A stretch of DNA of 64,000 nt from Desulfocarbo indianensis (GTDB taxonomy: Bacteria; Desulfobacterota; Desulfarculia; Desulfarculales; Desulfarculaceae), in the NCBI GenBank assembly GCA_001184205.1, contig LBMP01000003.1, forward strand, positions 248,001 through 312,000. Reading direction: 5' to 3'. Below are positions 33,583 to 43,300 of the stretch, piece by piece. Made by a program: the position numbers and the translations under genes. The notes under the pieces are model-generated. The model was not told the origin of the DNA, searched no databases, and worked only from the letters and a program-made list of their open reading frames with translations. The number at the start of each line of letters is the position of its first letter. Position 1 is the stretch's first letter.

Positions 33583-34499
33583 TGAGCTACGACTTTCTCG
33601 GCAAGGGGCTGCGTTACCCGTTCCGGTTTCAGTCGATATCCGGCGGCACCCAGATATCGACCGCCACCTCCCGTGAGCACGAGCATATCCGCGAAAGCAT
33701 CCTGCAGATCCTCGGCACCCGGATCGGCGAACGGTTCATGAATCCGGAGTTCGGCTCCCGGCTGAAGGATCTGGTGTTCGAACAGAACGACGAGGTGCTC
33801 AAGGGCCTGCTGCGCCATTACGTGATCGACGCCATCAAGCGCTGGGAAAAGCGGGTGATCATCACGGAGGTACACTTCGACGACCGGCCGCTGAACATCG
33901 ACGGCAACCTGCTGCTGGTGCATATCGCCTACCGGGTGATCCAGAGCCAGGTGGACGGCAACCTGGTCTATCCCTTCTACAGAGAAGACCCGAACAATCC
34001 CGCGCCCAGCTATCCCCAGCCGGAGCCCGAGCCAGAGCCGCCGCCGGTGCGCAGCGTGCGCCTGTCGCCGGACGTGCGCACGCTGTTCAATCTGCTCTGG
34101 TTCGACGCGGCCGAAATGAGCCCCGATCCGGACGACTCCTTGATCTGGCCAGCCGGGGAATACGAAGTCGCCTACATCGAGGGAGCCTTTCAGGACCGCA
34201 ACGGCAAGTGGATCGTCAGCGATCCGGGTGACAACCACGGCCATTACCTGACGTTCGAGGGAGCGCCAGAAACAGAAGCGCCCCAGGCCGAGCACGCCCT
34301 CTATCTGGCCGCGAGCGGTCTAGGCTTCGACACCCAGAGCCAGGCGGAAGACAACGCCGCTGGCACCGTTCACCGGATCACCACGTTGGAGCCGGGCCGC
34401 ATCGGCCTGTTCTATTTCGAGGGCAAGAAGGAATCCCACTACCTCAACAACACCTCTGGGCAGCCCAATCCCGTCTGGCAACTGCGCGGCCCGCTCTGA
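33582..34499 (+). CDS. Baseplate wedge protein, gp25/gpW-like, with C-terminal extension
   Basis: A 305-residue protein. Residues about 20-130 are the gp25 domain: HEHIRESILQILGTRIGERF, NPEFGSRLKDLVFEQND, with the conserved EPR-like loop replaced by the text between. A Pro/Glu linker (residues about 143-157) leads to a beta-rich extension of 150 residues that most gp25 proteins lack. It belongs to the wedge that clamps the sheath. The block ends here and copy G of the motif follows. Confidence 0.88.
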   Translation: MSYDFLGKGLRYPFRFQSISGGTQISTATSREHEHIRESILQILGTRIGERFMNPEFGSRLKDLVFEQNDEVLKGLLRHYVIDAIKRWEKRVIITEVHFDDRPLNIDGNLLLVHIAYRVIQSQVDGNLVYPFYREDPNNPAPSYPQPEPEPEPPPVRSVRLSPDVRTLFNLLWFDAAEMSPDPDDSLIWPAGEYEVAYIEGAFQDRNGKWIVSDPGDNHGHYLTFEGAPETEAPQAEHALYLAASGLGFDTQSQAEDNAAGTVHRITTLEPGRIGLFYFEGKKESHYLNNTSGQPNPVWQLRGPL

Positions 34500-34511
34500 G
34501 GCATCCCGCCT

Positions 34512-34543
34512 CCGACACATCCAGGCCCCTTCCGGTAAGTAAC
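34512..34543 (+). promoter_or_regulatory. Recurrent phage operon motif, copy G
   Basis: CCGACACATCCAGG, then CCTTCCGGTAAGTAAC, 55 bp before the gpJ-like gene. A strong hairpin GCGAGAGC/GCTCTCGC (34551-34573) sits in the leader. Confidence 0.8.
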
Positions 34544-34598
34544 CGGCGTGGCGAGAGCATCAGGCGCTCTCGCATAACCGCCGAAAACCGGAGAGACC

Positions 34599-36008
34599 AT
34601 GGGCCGCGCAAGCATCGGATACATCAACAAGGATTACGAATCGATCCGCCAGGAGCTGTTGGCGAAGATCCCGCAGCTCACCGACCGCTGGACCGATTTC
34701 AATCACTCCGATCTCGGTGTCGTCCTGCTCGATCTGTTCTGCGGCGTGGGCGACATGCTGGCCTACTACCTGGACGCCCAGGCGGCGGAGGCCTTTCTGC
34801 CCACGGCCCGCCAGCGCCAGAACGTCATCAACCTCTGCAAGCTCATCGGCTACCGGCTGGACTCGCCGGTGGCCTCCACCACCATGCTGCGCTTCCGGCT
34901 CTCCGCCCCGCTCGGCAAGGACCTGACCATTCCGGCGGGAACGGCCTGTCGTGCCTTGCTGAATGACGGCGAGGCGGATTTCGAGACGGTCGAGGATGGC
35001 CTCATCCCGCGAGGCGTGCTCTCGGTGGACATCCCGGCCCGTCAAGGCGTGCGCCGCACCGAGACCTTCACGTCGACGGGGCTGCCATTCCAGCGCATCC
35101 GCCTGACCGGCGACGTCATCGCCCAGGGCACCATCACCGTTACGGTGGGGGACGACGCCTGGAGCGAGGTCGATCACTTCCAGGACAGCCTGGCCGACAG
35201 CCGCCATTTCATGGCCGACCTCGACGCCCTCGACATCTCCACGCTGATTTTCGGCGACGGGCAAAGCGGCGCTGTACCCGCTCAGGGAAGCGCCATCGCC
35301 GTCAGCTATCTGCAGACCATCGGAGACCAGGGCAATCTCGGCCCGAACCGGATCACCCAACTGCTGAGCCCGGTCTACCTCGACGGCGGCCAGGTTTCCC
35401 TGACCGTCACCAACCCGGTTCCCGCCACCGGCGGCGCTTCGCGGGAAGCCCTCGAACACGCCCGCCGACAGGCACCGGCGGAGCTGCGCAGTCTCTGGAA
35501 GGCCGTCACCCTGGAGGATTACCAGGCGCTCGCCGAGGGCTACCCAGGCGTCGCCAAGGCCAAGGTGCTCGACACCAATGCCTGTCAGAACATCCGCTAT
35601 TACAACGTCCAACTGGCCATCGCCCCCAATGGCGGCGGCATGCCCTCGGCGTTGCTCAAGCGGGACCTCGCGGAGTTTCTCGAACGCCGCAAGGTCATCA
35701 CGGTCGAGATCAACCTGTTCGATCCGATCTACCGCCCCGTTTCTATCGACGCCGAGGTCTACATCTGGCCCGGTGAACCGCTGGAAAACGTGCGCAGCCG
35801 CATCGAAGCCGCGCTCTCCGATTTCTTTTCCTTCGACCAAGTCTCTTTCGGCCAGACCATTCACTTCTCCGACCTGGTGGCCCTGATCGACGGCGTGCGC
35901 GGCGTCAGCCACATGCATCTCTACGCGCCCCAGCAGGACATAGAGCTGCGCCATGGCGAAATCCCGGTTCTCGGCAGCGTCAACCTCGATCTGCGGAGGG
36001 CTGGTTGA
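34599..36008 (+). CDS. Baseplate protein J-like (wedge)
   Basis: A 469-residue gpJ/gp47-type protein: IGYINKDYESIRQELLAKIP, DRWTDFNHSDLGVVLLDLFC, LAYYLDAQAAEAFLPTARQR at the start and the family's middle (ALEHARRQAPAELRSLWKAV, TLEDYQALAEGYPGVAKAKV). It forms the upper arm of the baseplate wedge with gp25 and gpI. Its stop overlaps the next ATG. Confidence 0.92.
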   Translation: MGRASIGYINKDYESIRQELLAKIPQLTDRWTDFNHSDLGVVLLDLFCGVGDMLAYYLDAQAAEAFLPTARQRQNVINLCKLIGYRLDSPVASTTMLRFRLSAPLGKDLTIPAGTACRALLNDGEADFETVEDGLIPRGVLSVDIPARQGVRRTETFTSTGLPFQRIRLTGDVIAQGTITVTVGDDAWSEVDHFQDSLADSRHFMADLDALDISTLIFGDGQSGAVPAQGSAIAVSYLQTIGDQGNLGPNRITQLLSPVYLDGGQVSLTVTNPVPATGGASREALEHARRQAPAELRSLWKAVTLEDYQALAEGYPGVAKAKVLDTNACQNIRYYNVQLAIAPNGGGMPSALLKRDLAEFLERRKVITVEINLFDPIYRPVSIDAEVYIWPGEPLENVRSRIEAALSDFFSFDQVSFGQTIHFSDLVALIDGVRGVSHMHLYAPQQDIELRHGEIPVLGSVNLDLRRAG

Positions 36009-37582
36009 TGTCGGATTGGTTCAAGGACAATCTGATCGGCCTGCTGCCGCCGCTTTACGAGCACAACGACGAGGCCGGTGACCTGCGCACCTTTTTGAGC
36101 CTACCCGCCGGAACGCTCGACGAGCTCAAGCAGGCTATCGACGACTTCCCGACCATCTTCGACGTCGATCACTGCGACGAACGCTTTCTGCCGCTGCTGG
36201 CGAGACTGGTCGGCCTCGAAGTGGACGGCACCTGTTCGCCGGACTGCCAGCGCCGCCGCGTGCGGGAGGCGATCGAGATCTATCGCCGCAAGGGCACTAT
36301 CCCGGCCATCGAACGCGACTTTGACGCGCTTGGTTGGCAGGGGGAACTGCAGGAGACCTTCCGTTCGGCTCTGCGCCTCAATGCCCGCTCCAGAGTCAGC
36401 AGCGCCAAGCTGCCTGGACTGGTGTTCAGCCTCGGCGTGTTTCGAGTGCTGTGCCTCAACCAGACCGAGGGGCTGCGCGACGCCCTGGTGTTTCACCACC
36501 CGGCGGGCACCCGCTGTTTCTGGCTCCAGTTTCTCCTGGAATGGATCGAAGGCGGCGCAATGCTCGATTTCGGGCACGCCAACGCCGTGCGCAGGATCGT
36601 GCTGGCGTTCCTCGACGAGACCTTCGTCCTTGGCCGCTCCTCGCTCGGTTCCTGCCGTCACCTGACCAACAAGCAGAGGGCCTGGGAGCTGCTGCAGCTC
36701 ACCAGCACCACGGAGATGATCCCGGAGATCGACCGGGCCGCCGTGAAAGTCTCCCGTTTTTACGGCCGCCAGAACCGGATGCGCCTGAACCACAAGGCCC
36801 TCAACGACTGGCGGCTTCCGTACACCCGCGTCGGCGAGGATCGGGTTTCCTTCTGCACGCCCATCTACACCGGCCGCGATTTCGAAGGCGATGTGCTGGA
36901 AAGCGGCTTCGGGCTGGGTGAGAGCCATCTCAACCGCAAATCGCTGACCCATGGCGAGGCCGAGCTGCGCTACTGCTTCCGGCAGAAGGATTTCTTTTTC
37001 GATACGCAGGCGGAACCGGTCGAACGAGCGGAAGCCAAGTACGACCTGAGTCTGCCCCTGGAATCCCGGCACCGCCTCTGTTTCCAGCTTGGCCGCGCCA
37101 GGCTCAACGCCGGTCTCGATCTCACCGCCAACCAGGGCGGCATCAGCAATCTGCTGCTCGCCTCCACCGCTGGCTGCGACGCGGACGTCACCCTGGCCGT
37201 GGACCGGATCGACCGATGGCGGCGGAGAGGGCCTGTGTTCCGGCTCAACGCGAACACCCTGAACACCCGGTATCTGAGCAATGCGAATCTGACCGGCGAA
37301 CGGGCTTCGCTTGAAGTCTACGTGGACACGGGCTCTCTCCGCCGCCATCGGGTCGAGACCATGAAGCTGGGCGCGAGCCCGCTGAACACCACCGGCCTGC
37401 GTCTCTCCGTGGACCGGACCCGCCCCATGCGCGTCAGCCGCATGCGCCTCAACCAGGCCGGATTCCGCTGGTCACGGCCTTCCTACCGCTGGCTGTTCCA
37501 TCAGCAGGATCTGCACGCGCCGACGCAGGCCGGGTTCGAGGCTGCCACCAACAACTATCGCGCCACCCAGTGGCCCACCTGA
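36008..37582 (+). CDS. Tail protein I-like baseplate protein with long C-terminal extension
   Basis: A 524-residue protein. Residues about 1-180 match gpI family proteins (LLPPLYEHND, FDVDHCDERFLPLLARLVGL, RRRVREAIEIYRRKGTIPAI). The C-terminal 300 residues contain irregular repeats of short strands with Arg-Leu-Asn (RLNARSR, RLNHKAL, LNRKSL, RLNANTL, RLSVDRTR), an extension not usual for gpI. It may anchor the fibers. I start at the ATG overlapping the previous stop; TTG 3 bp earlier is also open. Confidence 0.85.
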   Translation: MSDWFKDNLIGLLPPLYEHNDEAGDLRTFLSLPAGTLDELKQAIDDFPTIFDVDHCDERFLPLLARLVGLEVDGTCSPDCQRRRVREAIEIYRRKGTIPAIERDFDALGWQGELQETFRSALRLNARSRVSSAKLPGLVFSLGVFRVLCLNQTEGLRDALVFHHPAGTRCFWLQFLLEWIEGGAMLDFGHANAVRRIVLAFLDETFVLGRSSLGSCRHLTNKQRAWELLQLTSTTEMIPEIDRAAVKVSRFYGRQNRMRLNHKALNDWRLPYTRVGEDRVSFCTPIYTGRDFEGDVLESGFGLGESHLNRKSLTHGEAELRYCFRQKDFFFDTQAEPVERAEAKYDLSLPLESRHRLCFQLGRARLNAGLDLTANQGGISNLLLASTAGCDADVTLAVDRIDRWRRRGPVFRLNANTLNTRYLSNANLTGERASLEVYVDTGSLRRHRVETMKLGASPLNTTGLRLSVDRTRPMRVSRMRLNQAGFRWSRPSYRWLFHQQDLHAPTQAGFEAATNNYRATQWPT

Positions 37583-37592
37583 AGGAGAACCC

Positions 37593-38186
37593 ATGGCGAT
37601 ACATCTCTATCTTGACGAAGGGCTGACCCAGCAGATTTCCGAGGGGGATTTCAGCCGCCCCGAGGCCGAGAGCTACAACGGCACCGATGGCGACATCAAG
37701 GATCGGCAACTCTACGTCGCCAACGAGCAGACGAGCCTCACCTCGGCCATCGACGCGGCGCAGACCTCCATCGCCCTGGCCGAACCGCACTTTGCCGACG
37801 GCGAACTCATCATCATCGACGGCGAGCAGATGCTCATCGAAAGCGGCGGCGGCACCGTCAATCTCACCGTTCAGCGGGGCGTGGCCAACACCGCTCCGGC
37901 CGCGCACGACGCCGGGACGACCGTCTATTCCGGCTACGACTACACCGGGCTGGTGCTCGATCCCATCGATGAAACCGGCACCGACGAATCGGTCTGGTAC
38001 CGCCTGGCCCTGACCCAGGCCGGACTCGACACCGCCACCCAGGGCGCACCACTCAACCTCGGTGATAAGGCCTTCCAGCAGACGCTGTCCTTCTGGCGGC
38101 GCTGCACCGTGCTCCCGGGCACCCCGGTGCAAAACAAACTCGACATCAAGCTGCGCCTGACCGGCACGGAAAACCCGATTCTCTAA
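37593..38186 (+). CDS. Fiber-block hypothetical protein
   Basis: A 197-residue beta-rich protein with AAGGAG upstream. The central segment SLTSAIDAAQTSIALAEPHF and VQRGVANTAPAAHDAGTTVY resembles virion adaptor proteins that carry a small attachment domain. Function not recognised; position between baseplate and fibers suggests a fiber connector. Confidence 0.65.
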   Translation: MAIHLYLDEGLTQQISEGDFSRPEAESYNGTDGDIKDRQLYVANEQTSLTSAIDAAQTSIALAEPHFADGELIIIDGEQMLIESGGGTVNLTVQRGVANTAPAAHDAGTTVYSGYDYTGLVLDPIDETGTDESVWYRLALTQAGLDTATQGAPLNLGDKAFQQTLSFWRRCTVLPGTPVQNKLDIKLRLTGTENPIL

Positions 38187-38196
38187 GGAGGCCGCC

Positions 38197-39186
38197 ATGG
38201 CATACCACAGCATTCAAGGACTCGCCCACGGTCGGCTCGACCTGCTCAATCAACTGCGGACCTTTCTGGTGACCACCACCGGATGGACCCTGCACGACGA
38301 CCAGTCGGCCGACCCGCAGCCGTATTTCGTCTTCAAGTCTCACGGGGAATCCGGGGCCGAGGACGTCTATCTGCAGTTCCGTATCAGCACCACCTCCGGG
38401 CGGATTCACGTCGCGGCATTCCAGTATTGGGACGCGGCCACCCACACCGGCGTCAACGAGGCGTCGCACACCAGTTACACCTACCTGCGGGTGGAGGACA
38501 GCGCCGACTTCATCTTCTGGCTGTTCGCCGACCTGGATCACGTTTTCGTGGTCACCAAGCTCGTCTCCACCTACTACGGCCATTACAGCGGATTGCTGAA
38601 ACGGTTCTGGTCCGGGGCCGTCGCGCTTACGCAGGCGGCGGTTACTGCTGGAAGCGGCGTGGTGCTTCAGGTCAACGACGCCACCGTGGTCACGCCCGGA
38701 CAGGACTATGTGATCAAGGACGACGCGGGCATCGAACGCGTGCGGGTGAGCGCCACCGACACCGTGGCCACGCCGAACACCATCACCGTCGAAACCCTCG
38801 TTCGGGATTACGCCTCGGGGGCCAAGATCGGCGAGGACCCGCAGCCGGTCATCAACAGCTACTACAACGCGCCGGGCACCTTTTACGCCGTGAACAAGTT
38901 CGACGGCTGGACCTCGGCGTCCGGGCAGCAGGGCCGCTGTGGCGCGGCTCACGGCGGTCTCCAGGGCGAAACCGATCCGGAGATGCGCTACGGCACCACC
39001 ATCCTTTTTCCCTGGCTCGCCTCGATGTCCGGCTCCGCCGCCTACCAGGAACTGCGCGGCGAACTCATCGAGATCTTCGCCGTGGGCGGCGGCAACGTCG
39101 CCTCTGAAGACACCATCCAGATCGGAACGGACAGCTACCGCGTGTTCAACCTGACCACCGGCGGCTGGTGCGCGGTGAAGGAGTAA
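38197..39186 (+). CDS. Fiber-block structural protein
   Basis: A 329-residue protein, mostly beta, aromatic and Gly-rich. Residues about 145-215 form a small insert domain (GSGVVLQVNDATVVTPGQDY) that parallels the central segment of the previous protein. Probably a virion surface component. No enzyme motif seen. Confidence 0.65.
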   Translation: MAYHSIQGLAHGRLDLLNQLRTFLVTTTGWTLHDDQSADPQPYFVFKSHGESGAEDVYLQFRISTTSGRIHVAAFQYWDAATHTGVNEASHTSYTYLRVEDSADFIFWLFADLDHVFVVTKLVSTYYGHYSGLLKRFWSGAVALTQAAVTAGSGVVLQVNDATVVTPGQDYVIKDDAGIERVRVSATDTVATPNTITVETLVRDYASGAKIGEDPQPVINSYYNAPGTFYAVNKFDGWTSASGQQGRCGAAHGGLQGETDPEMRYGTTILFPWLASMSGSAAYQELRGELIEIFAVGGGNVASEDTIQIGTDSYRVFNLTTGGWCAVKE

Positions 39187-39190
39187 CGCC

Positions 39191-39322
39191 ATGGCAACGC
39201 AAAGCGGAAATCTCAAACCCATCACTACGATCACCGGCCAGCGTCGTCCGGAAACGCTTGTGCCCATGAACCGGGGCCAGGCGCTCAAGCTCAGCGGGAG
39301 GATTCGCCGTGGCCGTGCATAA
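39191..39322 (+). CDS. 43-residue hypothetical protein
   Basis: A short basic ORF (MATQSGNLKPITTITGQRRP...) starting 4 bp after the previous stop and overlapping the next start by 14 bp. The tight fit between two real genes supports it, though the ribosome binding site is weak. Too short to classify. Confidence 0.5.
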   Translation: MATQSGNLKPITTITGQRRPETLVPMNRGQALKLSGRIRRGRA

Positions 39323-39770
39323 GGGACAACTGGCATCCATCACCACCCGCAGAGGCATCCGGCGGCCGGAACTGCTCGCCATCGGCGCGGCGCAACCCGG
39401 AGCGCTCTTCGAGCTGTTTTCCGGGGCTCCGGCTAGGCGCACGGTGATGGTCCGGGCCGACAGCGCAGTACGGGTCGCCCATCGGCTCGAACGTCGATCC
39501 GACCTCGCGCTTCGCGTGAACAACCGCCTGAACCGGAGCTCCGACCTTTGGCTCGTCATCCATGGACGTCTGGGCGTCGATGCCGACACGGCGCTGCGGG
39601 TGACGCGCCCCTGGCAGCGGAGCATCGACACCAGCGTCCGGACGTCCGGCGCACTCATCAGCCGATCCGACACCGTTCAGCGCATCGCGATTCCGGCCGG
39701 GCTGCTGGCAGACACGCGGCAGATCCTGTTCGCGGTGCTCATCGATCAAGACCACGAAATTCAGACCTAA
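39309..39770 (+). CDS. Protein with ~14-residue tandem repeats
   Basis: A 153-residue protein with a GTG start inside the previous small gene. Residues about 48-125 contain roughly six units of 14 residues with pattern (S/A)D-x-A-x-R-V-x-x-R-L (RADSAVRVAHRLERRS; SDLALRVNNRLNRS; ADTALRVTRPWQRS). Such regular units suggest a solenoid or fiber shaft. Located between fiber genes. Confidence 0.65.
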   Translation: MAVHKGQLASITTRRGIRRPELLAIGAAQPGALFELFSGAPARRTVMVRADSAVRVAHRLERRSDLALRVNNRLNRSSDLWLVIHGRLGVDADTALRVTRPWQRSIDTSVRTSGALISRSDTVQRIAIPAGLLADTRQILFAVLIDQDHEIQT

Positions 39771-39782
39771 AGGAGAACAGCA

Positions 39783-40316
39783 ATGGCACTGGGACTCATC
39801 GTTAAAACCGGCCGGATACTGACGGCCAAACTACTCCTTGGCCAGGCCGTGGACGGCATCACCCACTGCGCCATCGGCGACGGGGATGCCAGCTTTACCG
39901 ACCCGCAGAATCCGCCCGCGCCGGACATCGGCCAGACCGGGCTCAGAAACGAACGCGCCCGCAAGCGCTACTACAAGCGGACCTTCCTCAAAGAGGACGC
40001 CGAAGGAGCGCTCCTGGTCAACGGCGTGCGCTATCTCGAAACCGGCGAGGAGACCAACACCATCGGCATCTTCTTCCGCTTCGACGAGGCCGAGGCCAAC
40101 GGCATCACCATCCGCGAATACGGCTTCTTCGGCGGCGATGTGCAGTACGTGGAAAGCGTCACCGGGGATCTCGCCATGGGCGGCGTGTTCCATCAGGACA
40201 CCAACCCGACCGGCGAGGTGCTGCACCCGGGCTACCTGTACGAGGTGAAGAACATTCCCGACTTCAACAAGATTTCCGACACCCGCGTGGAGCTGGTCGG
40301 GATCATCAAGATCTAA
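39783..40316 (+). CDS. Tail-collar-like fiber protein
   Basis: A 177-residue protein with AAAGGAG upstream. The N-terminal text (LIVKTGRILTAKLL, ITHCAIGDGDASF) resembles the N-terminus of phage tail-collar fiber proteins that bind the baseplate. It lacks the long shaft, so it may be an adaptor to which the next protein attaches. Confidence 0.7.
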   Translation: MALGLIVKTGRILTAKLLLGQAVDGITHCAIGDGDASFTDPQNPPAPDIGQTGLRNERARKRYYKRTFLKEDAEGALLVNGVRYLETGEETNTIGIFFRFDEAEANGITIREYGFFGGDVQYVESVTGDLAMGGVFHQDTNPTGEVLHPGYLYEVKNIPDFNKISDTRVELVGIIKI

Positions 40317-40331
40317 CTGGAGGATTCAAAC

Positions 40332-43300
40332 ATGAGCATCTCACGCGAGACATTCGACCCGACCAAGAATTACAAGCGCATCCGTTACCATCAGGATCGC
40401 GACCTGCTGGATTCCGAACTCAACGAGCAGCAGGACATCATCAACCTGGAGCGGCGCAAGATCGCCGACATCCTGTTCAAGGAAGGCTCCATCATCATGG
40501 GCCTCGAGGTCAGCGCGGCCGCCAACGTCCTGACCCTGGCTCCGGGCGTGGTCTACATCGACGGCCATCTGGAACAGGTGAGCGGCGCGACTCTGACCTA
40601 TGATCCGGCCACCACCAGCGGGGCCGATTACGTTTACGTGGAGCTGCTGAAGTACAACTACGGCTACACCCAGGACCCGGCCCTGATCAATCCGGCCACC
40701 GGCGAGCCCACCGCCGAGCGGGAAAAATGGGTTCTCTCCCTCAAGGCGACGGACACCAGCGGCCAGACGCTGCCCAACAACGTGGCCGAGCGCCGGGTGA
40801 TCCCGATCTACAAGTTCGACCGCGAGAGCGCCGACGTCACGCCCACGGTGCAGGAGAAGTCCAACCTCTACCTGCGGGATCTGCTGGGCACGCTGCCGGG
40901 CAGCCGGATCACCGTCTCATCGATCACCGAGGACCAGCTCTCCTTCGCCGCCGCCGAGGGACTCAATTCCCTGATTCAGAACCTGGCCGAGCGCACCTTC
41001 GACCAGGCCGGAAGCTACCTGGTGCGTGGCTTCGACACCTTTATCGGCGGCGTCGACGAAGACAGCGTGGAGGCGATCACCAACGCCGGACGCGCCTACA
41101 TCCAGGGCTTCCGGCATCAGCGCGATCTGCCCACCTCGACCCTGGTGCCCAAATCGGTTGCCACCAAGTCGGTGCGCGGCGAGCAGAAGACCTTCGATAT
41201 CAACAAGCGCCGCTATCCGGTCAACTCCACCCCGCTCAAGGAGACGACCCAGGTGGAGGCCATCGTCGAGATCACCCGCAACGTCACTCGCGGCTCGGTG
41301 GGCGGCGGCGAAGACCTGCTCGATCCCAATCCCGTAGTGGACATCCTCGAGGTCAGCCAGGGAGCGACCATCTTCCAGGAGGGCGTGGACTGGCAGCAGT
41401 CGGGCAACCATGTCGACTGGCTCGGCTCCGGTAACGAACCGGCCATCGGCACCACCTACACGGTGCGCTGGACCTACACCAAGCAGATGGTCAAGGGCAC
41501 CGACTACGTGGACAGCGGCTGGTTCGGACAGGCCAACCATCCGGCGGCCGGAAACTATTTCTATCTGGTGACCGCCTACAACGCCACCGGCGAGACGGCC
41601 TTCAACGCCGCTGCGGTCGTTGCCCGGGCCACCACCGCCGGGGAGATGAACAAGCTCTCCTGGCTACCGGTCAGCGGCGCGACCGGCTATCGCGTCTACC
41701 GGGCCGCCACCAACGGCGCACGCACCGACTACAAGCGACTGATGGAACTGGGCAGCGAGGCGCTCTCCTATGTCGATGACGGCGTCGAGGAGATCGGCAC
41801 CGCTTCGCCTCCGGCCACCAACACGGCCGGACTCACCATGTCGCCGGTCCAGCTCGAGCTGGGCAACCTCAACGTGATCAACTTCGGCCGAGGCAGCCTC
41901 GGCGACCAACCGGTGAACGGCTCCAACTGCAGCCTGGACTACGACTATTACCTCGGCCGCCGCGACATCGTTTACGCCACCACCACCGAGATCAAGCGGC
42001 TCGAAGGGGCTCCGGCGGATTTCCCGAAGCTGCCCATCGTCCCGGAAAACGCCCTGGGGCTGTGCAGCATCGACTGCCCGCCCAACTCCACCGACATGGA
42101 GATCCGCAACTTCGGCCTGACCCGCATCACCATGGACCAGATCCACGACATCATTCAGGACGTCGAGGACCTGAAATACAACGATGCCCAGTACCAGATG
42201 AACAACGAGCTGCAGAACCGGGACGCCCAGACCAAGAAAGGCATCTACTCGGACGACTTCTCGAACACCGCCCAGTCGGACATCTACCACGCCGAATGGG
42301 ATGCCCGGGTCAACGAGATCGCCCGTTTCGTCGCGCCGGACCGCATTCCGCACTCCACGGTGCTCTCGGTCGATCAGGCGGGCAGCAACGCGAGCTTCTT
42401 CGGCAGCCTGGCGTTGCTGCCGGGCAACGAGACCGTGCTGGTGGAGCAGAACGACTGGTCCGAGGAACGCAACATCAACCCCTACGCGGTGTTCGACAAG
42501 CCCCCGGCCATGCTGCAGATCACTCCCAACCTCGGGCGGCGCGGCCAGACCGGAATCGCCGTCACCGGCATCAACTTCACCCCGAGCAAATCCGGCATCG
42601 TGCTGCGCTGCGACGGCCAGGTGATGGCCAGCAACCTGATCAGCGACGAAGCCGGTCGGGTCAGCGCCTCCTTCACCATTCCGGAAAGCGCCCGCAACGG
42701 CAACCGCATCGTGGAGATGGCCGACGGCGTCTACTCGGCCCGGGCCAGCCTGCAGATCAACGATCCGCTGGTCATCACCCGCATCGAGCGCATCATCGAA
42801 AACCGCATCATCCGCGTGCCCGTGGTGCAGGTGGTCTGGCGCACCCAGACCATCTTCGTGCCCCGCGATCCGCTGGCCCAGACCTTCAGCTTCACCCAAA
42901 ACCAGGTGATCTCCAGCATCGGTCTGCAGTTCACCGCCAGGGACCCGAGCATCCCGGTCACCGTGCAGATTCGCGGCGTCACCACCGGTCTGCCCAACGG
43001 CGTGGTGTTCGCCGAGAAGGTGCTGGCCCCGAACGAGATCAGCCTGAGCGGCGAGACCCGCATTCGCTTCGACGACCCGTTCTACGCCGAGGCCAACACC
43101 AGCTATTCCGTGGTGCTGCTGACCAACAGCACCAATTACAAGGTCCGCACCGCCACCCTCGGCAAGATGGGCCGGTGGGGTATCATCACCCGCCAGACTT
43201 ACATGGAAGGCGTGCTGCTGGAGAGCTCCAACGCCGAAACCTGGACGCCGCTCAACGGCTCCGACCTGGCGATGAAGATCTACGGCTACAACTTTCAGTC

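Noticed and set aside
512..34543. GTAAGTA as a eukaryotic splice donor or intron signal
   Set aside because: The motif lies between bacterial-type genes, with no matching acceptor or interrupted reading frame.
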